Assembly (NCBI GenBank): GCA_022360175.1
Contig: JAKSDI010000131.1
Coordinates: forward strand, 56,100-120,099
Origin: Chitinophagales bacterium
GTDB lineage: Bacteria > Bacteroidota > Bacteroidia > Chitinophagales > Saprospiraceae
Reading direction: 5' to 3'
DNA: 64,000 nt
Position numbers and translations under genes: made by a program. Positions 55,164 to 63,268 of this stretch are shown here, piece by piece. Positions within the stretch are counted from its first letter, which is position 1. Every line of letters starts with the position of its first letter. The notes below the pieces were generated by a model, which did not search any database, had not been told where the DNA came from, and was given only the letters and a program-made list of their open reading frames with translations.

Positions 55164-56402
55164 ATGAAATACTTTAATATAATATTATTGGCAGGTATAT
55201 GCTTAATAACTGCTTGTCAGAGTAATGAATCTAACTCAAATGCGCAGACAGAAGCAATTGCAAAAACTCAGGCTGCTATTCCTGGATTGTTGGATCGCCC
55301 TTCTGCTTTGCAACAAGGAAAGGAGTGGGAATCTGTCCAAAATCTATTTGTGAAGAATCGAGATAAAATTCTTGTAGATGAAAAGAGCGATGAAGCACGT
55401 TTGGCATTAGCCCAGATATATATTCATGAAGCAAGGGTAACGGGTGAACATGGACACTATTACCCAGCGGCTTTAAAAATATTAGATGGTATTGATCCCG
55501 CACATTCTGATGATGACATACGTTTTCGTATGTTGGCTATGAAGTCTGGTGTTCAGTTGTCACTACATGACTTTCATGCAGCATTAAAAACAGCAAAGGA
55601 AGCAGTGATTATTAATCCTTACAACGCCCAAATATATGGTGCACTGGTAGATGCTCAGGTAGAATTGGGTAATTACGAGGAAGCTGTAAAAATGGCAGAC
55701 AAAATGGTGAGTATCCGTCCTGATTTACGTTCTTATGCACGGGTGTCTTACCTGCGTGAAATTTATGGGGATGTTGACGGAGCTATAGAGGCTATGGAAA
55801 TGGCGGTAAAAGCTGCATATCCTGGTTATGAAGAAAGTGCCTGGGCAAGACTTACACTAGGAGAAATGTATGAAAAGTATCTTACTTTGGAAGATGCTGA
55901 GAAGCAGTATAGGCAAATCCTGATTGAACGCCCGGATTATCCATTTGCCATTGCAGCATTAGGAAATATTGAGCTGCAACGTGCTAATTATGATGAAGCA
56001 GAGAAATTGCTTAAAAAAGCTGCTGAGATCATTCCTGAATTTAGTTTTTATGAATCACTAGCTGAATTATATCGTATTACCGGGCGAGAGGAGGAATTTA
56101 ACAATACGATGGAAGCACTATGGGTAATGCTCCAGGACGATACTGAGAGTGGACACAATATGGCATTGGAGTTTGCGAATCTGAAACACAATTTGGCGAA
56201 AGCCCATGGAGAAGCTTTGGAATATGCGCTAGCTGCCTATCAAAAACGCCCGGAGAATATTGATGTTAATCACACTTTGGCTACTATCTACTTTGGTTTG
56301 GGAGATATTGAAAAAGCGGATATGCATTTGCAAAAAGCATCTCGAACCAATGCTCAATTTCCTGCTTTGAAAGAATTGCAACAGGAGTTAGCAATGATGT
56401 GA
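55164..56402 (+). CDS. TPR-repeat lipoprotein
   Basis: 412 residues from the Met at 55164 (MKYFNIILLAGICLITAC, lipobox Cys about 18); a Met six codons earlier is less suitable. The rest is helical, with at least five tetratricopeptide-like repeats, e.g. NPYNAQIYGALVDAQVELGNYEEAV, DYPFAIAALGNIELQRANYDEAEKLL and PENIDVNHTLATIYFGLGDIEKADMHL. Anchored in the outer or inner membrane, it probably serves as a protein-interaction scaffold. It sits downstream of the two DUF4331 genes in the same direction; linkage of TPR lipoproteins with DUF4331 is plausible here from position alone. Confidence 0.85.
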   Translation: MKYFNIILLAGICLITACQSNESNSNAQTEAIAKTQAAIPGLLDRPSALQQGKEWESVQNLFVKNRDKILVDEKSDEARLALAQIYIHEARVTGEHGHYYPAALKILDGIDPAHSDDDIRFRMLAMKSGVQLSLHDFHAALKTAKEAVIINPYNAQIYGALVDAQVELGNYEEAVKMADKMVSIRPDLRSYARVSYLREIYGDVDGAIEAMEMAVKAAYPGYEESAWARLTLGEMYEKYLTLEDAEKQYRQILIERPDYPFAIAALGNIELQRANYDEAEKLLKKAAEIIPEFSFYESLAELYRITGREEEFNNTMEALWVMLQDDTESGHNMALEFANLKHNLAKAHGEALEYALAAYQKRPENIDVNHTLATIYFGLGDIEKADMHLQKASRTNAQFPALKELQQELAMM

Positions 56403-56581
56403 TTGGGTAGGAAGAGAACCGAAATACAAGTCGTTTCTAGGATAGATAGAGTGATTCTTCTAATCAAAAAAAAATCTCTATTCCTGATTTTAAAAATTTG
56501 CCCCGTTCCTAAAGAGTACTTCTTTCCATGTGGATGAATGATAAGCACTGTAAATTGATGACAAAATCGCGATAGGTAATA

Positions 56582-56635
56582 CTCATCATGATGAGCTTAG
56601 CCGGGTCGTGATAAGTAAGTTTGATCACTTACTTA
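56582..56635. promoter_or_regulatory. two palindromes upstream of the first SdpC-family gene
   Basis: CTCATCATGATGAG at 56582-56595 is a perfect 14-bp palindrome. TAAGTAAGT and ACTTACTTA at 56612-56620 and 56627-56635 form a perfect 9-bp inverted repeat with a 6-nt loop. They lie just before the conserved leader element and are candidate operator sites; neither is followed by a T-run. Confidence 0.45.
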
Positions 56636-56642
56636 AATGAGT

Positions 56643-56707
56643 GGCGGATGCCGAAAAGCCATCAATTGTAAATAGAGTAGGCACTCAATTAATCAATTTA
56701 TTAAGCT
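56643..56707 (+). promoter_or_regulatory. conserved structured leader, copy 1
   Basis: GGCGGATGCCGAAAAGCC at 56643-56660, then a variable loop, GAGTAGGC at 56675-56682, and an AT-rich stretch to the ATG. Pairings GGC/GCC (closing GGAT) and GCC/GGC (56658-56660 with 56680-56682) are possible. The same parts at exactly the same 65-nt distance precede the gene at 61605, while the rest of the upstream DNA differs. It could be a riboswitch-like or protein-binding leader, or a shared transcription start region. Confidence 0.5.
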
Positions 56708-57376
56708 ATGATTCTACAACTTATTCACCGGAAGGTTGCAAGCTCCCCTTTTATGGGTGTATTGGCAATTCTGATGTTATTTATTACTACACAGACGAGT
56801 GCACGGCCCGTTGATAGAGTTTCCTATTCTGCTGAGGCACTGTTTAGAGGGATATTTTTTGCAGAAGGAGAGGTCGCTGCTAAAATTCCTCAAATGAAAG
56901 GCCTAAGCGCAACAGAAAGAGCCAGCACTGATAGTAGAAGGCAGGAAATCGAATCATTTTATGATGCAGTTATTGCTGAAGTGCAGAAAAGTAATCCATC
57001 CTATATGGGAGAACTAAAATCTGCTGTTGATTCTAGAAAACATGCAAGCATTAGCCAAAGCATTACTAAAGGCATGCAAATACTGGAAGCAGCAATCGAT
57101 AATTTAGGATATGAGAGAGATGCAGAGGCTGAAGCGGCTCTGAAAGCGGGTTTAGAAAAACGTATTAATCAGGGGATGAGTGTGTCTGAAGCGATGGCAG
57201 AAGCAGAAGCAGAATTGAGTGATGTCAGTAGCGAGTTTGGCAATTGTATTGTAGTTTGTTATATACTTCCTATAGGTTGGATACTGTGGTATATATGGTT
57301 CCTGCCTATGTCTAAGTTTTCAGTTCAAAATCAACTCTTCCAGGAAGAAGTAGTTAGTGCTCTTGTTAAACTTTGA
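56708..57376 (+). CDS. SdpC-family antimicrobial peptide precursor 1
   Basis: 222 residues. The leader MILQLIHRKV and a signal segment (about 14-32) are followed by the SdpC signature YSAEALFRGIFFAEGEVAAKIP (about 40-61). A charged helical pro-region runs to about 175. A hydrophobic segment with a Cys pair follows, CIVVC (about 180-184), then YILPIGWILWYIWFL, and the tail ends QEEVVSALVKL. In B. subtilis the active SDP peptide is a hydrophobic, disulfide-containing fragment cut from SdpC; the Cys pair beside a hydrophobic stretch here is a fair counterpart. The other three copies have no Cys pair. A terminator follows. Confidence 0.75.
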   Translation: MILQLIHRKVASSPFMGVLAILMLFITTQTSARPVDRVSYSAEALFRGIFFAEGEVAAKIPQMKGLSATERASTDSRRQEIESFYDAVIAEVQKSNPSYMGELKSAVDSRKHASISQSITKGMQILEAAIDNLGYERDAEAEAALKAGLEKRINQGMSVSEAMAEAEAELSDVSSEFGNCIVVCYILPIGWILWYIWFLPMSKFSVQNQLFQEEVVSALVKL

Positions 57377-57391
57377 TAATGTGATAGGAGG

Positions 57392-57427
57392 GAGGCTGCC
57401 TTCATTTTTTATTGACGAGGCAGCCTC
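57392..57427. terminator. bidirectional terminator after SdpC-family gene 1
   Basis: GAGGCTGCC (57392-57400) pairs with GGCAGCCTC (57419-57427) around a T-rich 18-nt loop. It ends at the stop of the convergent helical-repeat gene and should stop both transcripts. Confidence 0.75.
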
Positions 57428-58999
57428 TTAATCCAGCATTTCTAATATCCATTGCCATTGCCTTTCATAGGGTACTACTTCAATCTCATGAGTTTGATTG
57501 GCTATGCTTAAAGGTTTTTCACTCATTTGAATAAGAACAGAGGAGGTGAGCGGTTGAACCTTCATGCATTCAAAGTCCCCTTTAATAAGTAACTGCAAAG
57601 CTTTGATCAATGAATCTGTACGAAAGTGCTCATCATTCTTCTTTAAATACCTCGAGCTGTATTTTCTAAGTACTTCAAGCCGATATTCCAGCGCATCATA
57701 TTTTTTCTCCAGCAATAAAAAGAGTACCTGAACGATCAAAATGGGAATATTTAACCCTCTTTTATCCTTACTAAAGATTGGAACTTCATTTAAGAATTTT
57801 CCCATTCTAAATTTATTCATTTCTCCCTTCTCTCGTGGAGATAGGGGAAGCTTGTCTGCTGAATTTAAGAAAGAAAGATAAGCGTGATAGATATTCCAGG
57901 GTTCAGTGACGGTATTACTCATATTTTTGAATTGGGTGTGGCGGGTTACTTTTTTATACACATCCCAACACTCTGAGTAATGCTTCTGGTGAAATTTGAT
58001 ACAAAGCCGTACTTCCATTCCCTTAAACCAATTGAAGGTACCCTCTTTTACATTATTTATACTTTCCTGAACGATGATATTGGCGTGTTCATATTGGCGT
58101 AGCATAAACAGAGATGTCGCTTTTTGGTGTAAGAAAGCATTGGTTAGTATCTTACTGACAGATGTTTTTCTTTTTAATTTTTCCAAAGATTCATCACAGG
58201 CAGCTATGGTTTCTTTCCAATTGTTTACGCTCATAAACTTATAAACCTTTATCAGGCCATAATTAACTAGAAAGGCAGTGCTGTTTACTTCTTTTACATA
58301 TGGTGTTAGCTTATCAAGAAAATTAACACTCAACTGATGAATCTTTTTTCCATTACCTGAAGAATTAATAGAAAGTAGTTGAACGCGCTGAAAACACTCT
58401 TTCGCAATCATCTCAGCATTAATAATATTTCGGTAAGACTGTGCTAAATTGACGTATTTTTCATATTCTTTTTCATTTCCAGTATAAAAAGCGTGGTAGG
58501 ATTTATAAACCTCCAAAGCGCTAAGTGCAATTTCATAGAATTCGTATTTCTGAGCAACAGGAAGTACTTGCCGAGCAATTTCTAATGGGCTTAGAATAGT
58601 GCCTCTGCCACGGAGTGTATGCATGACGGCAACACGTTGTTGGCAATTGTAGTATGCTCGTTGTAATTCATTGAATTGGGGTTGGTTTACATCAATAAAG
58701 AGGACGGAATTGTATAACCTTCGTTTGAAATTGCTGATAAAACGGTTGAATGATTTGTTATCATTTTCGTAACCCAGCCATTCTGCAATTTCCCGTTCTA
58801 CAAACTGATTTGTTGTCTGTAAATGATCGTACAACTGCTTATAGCGCGAGCTTGTTTCCTGATCCCCCGTATTGGTAATAACATCAATTTGCCGAACTTT
58901 GTACTTGTTAAGAATAAATAATAATTCTTTTAATTCATGCATTGCTTTTGCATTTTTTACTCCTGTGTTTGTCATCATAAACACTAAATAACTCCTCAT
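57428..58999 (-). CDS. helical-repeat protein of unknown family in the SDP-like locus
   Basis: 523 residues, no signal peptide. The first about 115 residues form a compact region (LKELLFILNKYKVRQIDVI ... FNRFISNFKRRLYNSVLFIDV) that recurs, to my knowledge, in uncharacterised Bacteroidota proteins. The rest is nearly all alpha-helical in paired-helix units of TPR type (for example ANIIVQESINNVKEGTFNWFKGMEVRLCIKFHQKHYSECWDVYKKV). I do not recognise a catalytic motif. It reads opposite to the sdp-like genes, between precursor 1 and the others. A regulator or a cytoplasmic sensor of the locus is possible from position only. Confidence 0.6.
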   Translation of the reverse strand: MRSYLVFMMTNTGVKNAKAMHELKELLFILNKYKVRQIDVITNTGDQETSSRYKQLYDHLQTTNQFVEREIAEWLGYENDNKSFNRFISNFKRRLYNSVLFIDVNQPQFNELQRAYYNCQQRVAVMHTLRGRGTILSPLEIARQVLPVAQKYEFYEIALSALEVYKSYHAFYTGNEKEYEKYVNLAQSYRNIINAEMIAKECFQRVQLLSINSSGNGKKIHQLSVNFLDKLTPYVKEVNSTAFLVNYGLIKVYKFMSVNNWKETIAACDESLEKLKRKTSVSKILTNAFLHQKATSLFMLRQYEHANIIVQESINNVKEGTFNWFKGMEVRLCIKFHQKHYSECWDVYKKVTRHTQFKNMSNTVTEPWNIYHAYLSFLNSADKLPLSPREKGEMNKFRMGKFLNEVPIFSKDKRGLNIPILIVQVLFLLLEKKYDALEYRLEVLRKYSSRYLKKNDEHFRTDSLIKALQLLIKGDFECMKVQPLTSSVLIQMSEKPLSIANQTHEIEVVPYERQWQWILEMLD

Positions 59000-59677
59000 C
59001 CCATCATGCGTAGATAGAATCTGGAAGCATAAAAAATATAGAAGCTGTAGAATAAATGATTGATGGATATACTCGAAGAATATATCACTTTGAATTGGCT
59101 AATGCAATGCTAGAAAAATCCATTCTGAAATGATTGCTCATCAAAATCATTTCAACATAGAGTATGATTTTAAACAATACTCTTAATTATAGTAAAGAGC
59201 TTTACTTTTTAGAAAAAAGTATCCCCTTTTCTATAAGCACACTTGTTGGAAAATAGTCGGGCAATTTTGGTCTACAATTAGTATTTAAATATAAACATCA
59301 GATACTTTTGAGGATCATGTCTGCCACCTCATTCTCATCGCTTGATAGCAGCAATAATCAACATGTAATCATTTTATAGTACCTGTCTTTTACTTTGTAT
59401 ACCAGTATTTGCTTGGATGTGATATTTGTGTTTAGTGTACATGTTTTTTATCAAGAATGAAATATCTATTATAATTAGTATCTCATTCTCAGCGGTACTA
59501 AATTAATATATTTTTCTTGATACCTACAAAATTGACCTTAGGTTTTTGAATGCTGATTTTTTAATTAGCCTTATTTGACACGCTCCAACATGTACTTTCT
59601 TTCCGTGCACTTCTATCAATATATCTTCAATTTTGATGACATAAACCGATAATTACTAAAACGAAAAAAAGTCTCTT
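59000..59677. other. AT-rich intergenic DNA, no clear gene
   Basis: About 680 bp. Only very short frames are seen, for instance 20 codons from ATG at 59317, too short to support. It must hold the promoters of the helical-repeat gene and of the small peptide gene at 59678. No exact TAnnTTTG box was found. Confidence 0.4.
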
Positions 59678-59806
59678 ATGTCATTCATCATCGCAGTACT
59701 ACTAGCACTTGGATTACTTAATTCCGCAGCAGAATGGGATACCTTAACTACAGAAGAACAAGAAACACTTACCGAAATTGTTAATCAGGATATTGATGGA
59801 ATGTAG
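59678..59806 (+). CDS. candidate small membrane or secreted peptide, 42 aa
   Basis: A 42-codon frame starting MSFIIAVLLALGLLNSAAEW. It has a hydrophobic signal-like half (3-18) and an acidic, polar half (DTLTTEEQETLTEIVNQDIDG). The start ATG follows an A-rich stretch. No homologue is recognised. A hydrophobic head and short acidic tail would fit a small regulatory or immunity peptide, or a membrane peptide co-expressed with the toxins. It lies in the SDP-like locus between the helical-repeat gene and the CPBP protease. The chance of a spurious frame is real. Confidence 0.4.
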   Translation: MSFIIAVLLALGLLNSAAEWDTLTTEEQETLTEIVNQDIDGM

Positions 59807-59907
59807 GTTAATTGCCAAAATTTGACCTGTTCCAATAGGGCTATGATGTCCTTTCATTCGCAAGCAATAGACTATACCTTTGAATCACAACACTTGAAAA
59901 TAAAACT

Positions 59908-59994
59908 ATGAAAACTATTGAGAGTATTTGTGAACCGATTGAATTAAAGTATGAAGATTCACCCATTTCAGTTTTTTTAATCGATTCTTCCTAG
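59908..59994 (+). CDS. possible 28-aa peptide gene
   Basis: ATG at 59908 opens 28 codons beginning MKTIESICEPIELKYEDSPI and ending DSS. It has one Cys and no membrane segment. It lies 38 nt before the CPBP protease start. Short, unrecognised and without a clear ribosome site, it is listed because its codon pattern resembles coding sequence and because of its position in the locus. Confidence 0.22.
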   Translation: MKTIESICEPIELKYEDSPISVFLIDSS

Positions 59995-60032
59995 AAGTAT
60001 CATACAAGCTAAATGATAAAGGCCTAGATGTT

Positions 60033-60806
60033 ATGCCATCATTATCAATTGAGATTAAATCAGGTGATATGCCATATCAAATCAAAGAAACACTCGTACT
60101 TTTTTGCCTGGGAATGTTAGGAGTTTTAGCAATACTGACTATTCCTTTACCAGCTTTGCCAGAGCAAGTAACTGAGCAATTTTCAGAAACTGTATTGCGG
60201 TTGTTGTCTATGATTCAACCTACAGTATTACTCATACTGGCTGCATTTTCAGGGGCATATCTGGGAAAAAAAGTAGAGCTGAAAGCTCCATTTATTAAAA
60301 GCATATTGACAGGAAGATCTGACCTCGGATTGTTGCTTAAACAGTTAGTGTTTGGGGTTCCTTTGGGGCTTATTACTGGATTATTGCTTGTTGCTATAAG
60401 CAGTTGGATATTACCATTCTTACCTGAGGGATTTAATACACTACAGGAAGAGATGCCCCTTTCTTTGGCTGCCCGCTTTTTATATGGAGGTATTACCGAA
60501 GAAGTGATAATGAGGTGGGGTTTAATGAGCTTTTTTATATGGATAATTTGGAAGATAACGAGGCAAAGAACATCATGGGTGTATTGGCTTGGTATCTTTA
60601 TTACTGCTTTTTTATTTGGGCTGGGGCATTTACCTCTGGTTTTTATGTCAGTAGAAGTAGTAACACCAATTTTGATTACCTATATCATATGTGCAAATAT
60701 GTTATTTGGGCTTGTGGCTGGTTGGTTGTTCTGGAGATATGGTTTAGAATCAGCCATAATAGCCCATGTATTTGCTCATGTAGGTATGTTGCTATTAGGC
60801 GGCTAA
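60033..60806 (+). CDS. CPBP family intramembrane metalloprotease (Abi/CaaX type)
   Basis: 257 residues with six or more membrane helices. The three family motifs are intact: EExxxR as EEVIMR (Glu 156-157, Arg 161), a FLFGLGH helix with His about 199, and a last helix GLESAIIAHVFAH with His about 245 and 249. The catalytic site should be functional. In other bacteriocin loci CPBP proteins give immunity or process peptides. Here it lies directly before three SdpC-family genes, 59 nt from the next start, so either role for the SDP-like toxins is an inference. Met at 60069 is an alternative start. Confidence 0.85.
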   Translation: MPSLSIEIKSGDMPYQIKETLVLFCLGMLGVLAILTIPLPALPEQVTEQFSETVLRLLSMIQPTVLLILAAFSGAYLGKKVELKAPFIKSILTGRSDLGLLLKQLVFGVPLGLITGLLLVAISSWILPFLPEGFNTLQEEMPLSLAARFLYGGITEEVIMRWGLMSFFIWIIWKITRQRTSWVYWLGIFITAFLFGLGHLPLVFMSVEVVTPILITYIICANMLFGLVAGWLFWRYGLESAIIAHVFAHVGMLLLGG

Positions 60807-60865
60807 TTAAGGGGGTTGCAAGATTAGGTTATTCTTTAAATCGATAATACTAAAACTATTTCAAA

Positions 60866-61525
60866 ATGACTAACAGTAATATTCTCCAACAGGCGAGTAG
60901 CCTGTTTTGGATAGGTTTGTTGTGCCTACTCTTTAACACAACTGGCACTGCTCAAAGCGATTATAGTGGAGAAGAATTATTCAGAGCCGTTTATTTTGGC
61001 CAGGGAACATTTGCAGAGCAAGTTCCTGAGCTCAATGGAGTAAGCATCGAAAATTTTACAGCAGATGCAGCCGAAATTAGTGGAGCTCATCAATTTCAGG
61101 ATCAGATAGTTGCACTACTACGATCAGAGAAACCTGACTTTTTCCAACAATTCCGTACCGATCTATACTCAGGCAAGCATGTAACCATTAGAAATCAGCT
61201 ACAGAATGGAAAATCTACCCTTTATTGGGCGACATCACAATTAGGAGAAACGCGAGATCCTGCCTTGGAAGCAGAACTCGTTGATGCGGTAAGCAAGGAT
61301 TTAAATGGCAAAGAATTTACCCCTGATGCCTTACGCACTGCTGTTGAAAACCACCTGGCTGTTAAAGGTGGAAGTGGGTCTGCTTATGCCGAAACTAAAT
61401 ATATTCGTTACATCGCCTTTATCTTCATTATCGTATACATTGAGTGGTACTTTGATCCCGAAGAAGATTTCTCTGCTACTTACCAGGATAAACTCGTCAA
61501 TTCAATAGCGAATAAATTAAAATAA
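60866..61525 (+). CDS. SdpC-family antimicrobial peptide precursor 2
   Basis: 219 residues. Signal peptide about 1-29 (ending GTAQ), then the signature YSGEELFRAVYFGQGTFAEQVPEL (first half seen at about 33-47). The charged middle part includes LYSGKHVTIRNQLQNG, as in precursor 1 (DSRKHASI). The hydrophobic segment is short (YIRYIAFIFIIVYIEWYF, about 175-192) with no Cys, followed by DPEEDFSATYQDK and the tail LVNSIANKLK. It has a different leader peptide from the other three copies and lacks the conserved 5' element. It is probably the oldest or most diverged copy. Expressed with the CPBP gene 59 nt upstream. Confidence 0.75.
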   Translation: MTNSNILQQASSLFWIGLLCLLFNTTGTAQSDYSGEELFRAVYFGQGTFAEQVPELNGVSIENFTADAAEISGAHQFQDQIVALLRSEKPDFFQQFRTDLYSGKHVTIRNQLQNGKSTLYWATSQLGETRDPALEAELVDAVSKDLNGKEFTPDALRTAVENHLAVKGGSGSAYAETKYIRYIAFIFIIVYIEWYFDPEEDFSATYQDKLVNSIANKLK

Positions 61526-61539
61526 CATGCATGTTTTTG

Positions 61540-61604
61540 GGCGGATGCCGAAAAGCCCTGATTTAACAGAGTAGGCTTATCAAATTTCTTAATTATTTAA
61601 AGTT
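61540..61604 (+). promoter_or_regulatory. conserved structured leader, copy 2
   Basis: GGCGGATGCCGAAAAGCC at 61540-61557, GAGTAGGC at 61569-61576, then an AT-rich run to the ATG at 61605. It is 65 nt from element to start codon, exactly as in copy 1. The AGCC/GGCT pairing (61554-61557 with 61574-61577) is one pair longer than in copy 1. The spacer sequence between them differs, so the shared parts look selected rather than merely recently duplicated. Confidence 0.5.
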
Positions 61605-62267
61605 ATGATTCTACAAACTATTCACAAGAGAGTGTCTAATCTCTCTTTCATGGCCTTTCTGGCTATGTTGATGACTTTTGTCACATTTGAATCTCAGGCA
61701 CGCACAATTAAGGTGATGTCGTATTCAGGTGAAGCACTGTTTAAAGGCATTTTCTTTGCAGAAGGTGAAGTGGCAGAGCAGATTCCTGAACTAAGTGGCT
61801 TGAGTGCAAAGAACTTTGCATCTACAGATAATGAACTTCAGGAAATTGATGCGTTCCATGCCGAGGTGATTGCTTATGTCAATAGAAATTACCCCGCTTA
61901 CATGGGCACATTAGAATCAGCTGTAAATTCTCGCAGCCATGTAAAAATTGATCAGGTTGTTACACAAGGTAAGAGTATTGTGGAAGAAGCAATCAATTCA
62001 CTTTCATATGAAAGAGATTTGAAAGCCGAACAAGATTTACAATCAAATCTTGAAGCTAAAGTGAATAGCGATATGAGTACTGCCGAAATGAAAGATGTCC
62101 TCAGAGCAGAAATTAACGCTACGAGCAAAGCACTAGGCGCTCAGGCTTGTATAGCAGTAATTATTCTATTGGTATTGGCTGTTATCGCATTGTTAGTAAT
62201 TCCTGCTGTAGTTGCAGGTAGTGACTTTTACTATGAGTCAATGGTTGATTCTATTACTAAACTGTAA
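61605..62267 (+). CDS. SdpC-family antimicrobial peptide precursor 3
   Basis: 220 residues, the closest relative of precursor 1. It opens MILQTIHKRVSNLSFMAFLA, with the signature YSGEALFKGIFFAEGEVAEQ at about 43-62. The charged pro-region contains NSRSHVKIDQVVTQG, aligned with the DSRKH region of copy 1. The hydrophobic segment is long and very nonpolar (ACIAVIILLVLAVIALLVIPAVVAG, about 181-205, first part only one Cys), ending SMVDSITKL. It uses the second copy of the structured leader. It is followed 11 nt later by precursor 4, so the two are cotranscribed. Confidence 0.75.
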   Translation: MILQTIHKRVSNLSFMAFLAMLMTFVTFESQARTIKVMSYSGEALFKGIFFAEGEVAEQIPELSGLSAKNFASTDNELQEIDAFHAEVIAYVNRNYPAYMGTLESAVNSRSHVKIDQVVTQGKSIVEEAINSLSYERDLKAEQDLQSNLEAKVNSDMSTAEMKDVLRAEINATSKALGAQACIAVIILLVLAVIALLVIPAVVAGSDFYYESMVDSITKL

Positions 62268-62278
62268 AAACATTCCCT

Positions 62279-62986
62279 ATGATTCTTCAAGCAATACATA
62301 AGAGAGTATCAAAGCTCTATATCATACTACCTCTAGTAGCTTTAATCACATTTTTAGGATATGAAAGTAAGGCAAACCCTGTAAAGCTCAATTACTCAGC
62401 AGATGAAATTTTTAAAGGCTTGTTCTTTGCGGAAGGCCCTGTAGCTGCTCAGATTCCCGAGCTGGAAGGAGTAAATATCAGTAATTTCATCAAAGATGAT
62501 GTGAAATTGCAGAATGCACTTGATTATCAGCAGCGCATTTTCGAAGAGGTAAAACGCTCTAATCAAGATGCGATTGATGGATTGAGTAACGCTATCAATA
62601 GTGGGAACTTGCTAAAAATTGAACAGGCAATCGGACATGCTAGCCAGGCAATGTTGGAAGCTGTAAATACTTTGAGTAATTCTGAGCAAAGAGCAGCTAT
62701 AGAAGAGGAAATCCAAACCATGGAAGCTGATTTAAATAAAACCTTGGGGCCTAACCCTAGTGAGGAAGATTTGAATCAGGCAGTATCTAAGTATATGGCA
62801 GGTTTATTCTCTTCTGACGGATATACAGATATTCAGGCTTTAATCTTGTATCTGGTTGTATTCTTTGCTATCGCTGTCTACGCTGCTGTCTATGCATGGA
62901 CACAAGGGCCTAGAAGTATGGTAGCTGGCAATACGAATGATATGTACAAAGAAAGCATCGTAATGTCGGTTTCTAAGTTGAAGTAA
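62279..62986 (+). CDS. SdpC-family antimicrobial peptide precursor 4
   Basis: 235 residues beginning MILQAIHKRVSKLYIILPLV. The signature is YSADEIFKGLFFAEGPVAAQ (about 40-59). The middle is helical and acidic (EEIQTMEADLNKTLGPNPSEEDLNQAV). The hydrophobic segment is YTDIQALILYLVVFFAIAVY plus AAVYAW (about 181-207), with no Cys. A longer tail then ends ESIVMSVSKLK. It starts 11 nt after precursor 3, and a hairpin terminator follows its stop. It shares the leader peptide and the xVxSxxKL tail with the others, but its core is the most different. Confidence 0.75.
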   Translation: MILQAIHKRVSKLYIILPLVALITFLGYESKANPVKLNYSADEIFKGLFFAEGPVAAQIPELEGVNISNFIKDDVKLQNALDYQQRIFEEVKRSNQDAIDGLSNAINSGNLLKIEQAIGHASQAMLEAVNTLSNSEQRAAIEEEIQTMEADLNKTLGPNPSEEDLNQAVSKYMAGLFSSDGYTDIQALILYLVVFFAIAVYAAVYAWTQGPRSMVAGNTNDMYKESIVMSVSKLK

Positions 62987-63041
62987 GAAATAGAAAAATC
63001 AATTAACATTGATGTAGTTGTCAGAAGCTGAATGCATTAAA

Positions 63042-63085
63042 AGGAGGGTACACATATGGCATCCTGTTTCATGGTGTATCCTCCT
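63042..63085 (+). terminator. hairpin after SdpC-family gene 4
   Basis: AGGAGGGTACAC pairs with GTGTATCCTCCT, one G-T pair, around a 20-nt loop about 55 nt past the stop. The following T-run is weak. Confidence 0.6.
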
Positions 63086-63146
63086 CTAATTTAAGAATAT
63101 CATTTTATACTAGTGAGTACTTTGTTGACACTAAAAAGACGAGTAA

Positions 63147-63213
63147 AGACTTCAGAGAAGTCTGAAGTTTATTGAACGGATTATGCTGAAAGTTTCGACT
63201 CCGGATGAAGTCG
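63147..63213 (+). repeat. two-hairpin palindromic dispersed element, copy 3
   Basis: AGACTTCAGAGAAGTCT (63147-63163) and CGACTCCGGATGAAGTCG (63196-63213, one mismatch in the palindrome) with TTTATTGAACG in the spacer. It lies between the last precursor gene and the SdpA-family gene. Confidence 0.65.
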
Positions 63214-63268
63214 CACGATAACAGCACGCTGCTTTTCACAATTAACAAATCACTGGTACATAATACTA

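Noticed and set aside
59317..59379. 20-codon frame in the gap before the small peptide
   Set aside because: Too short and without any supporting pattern.
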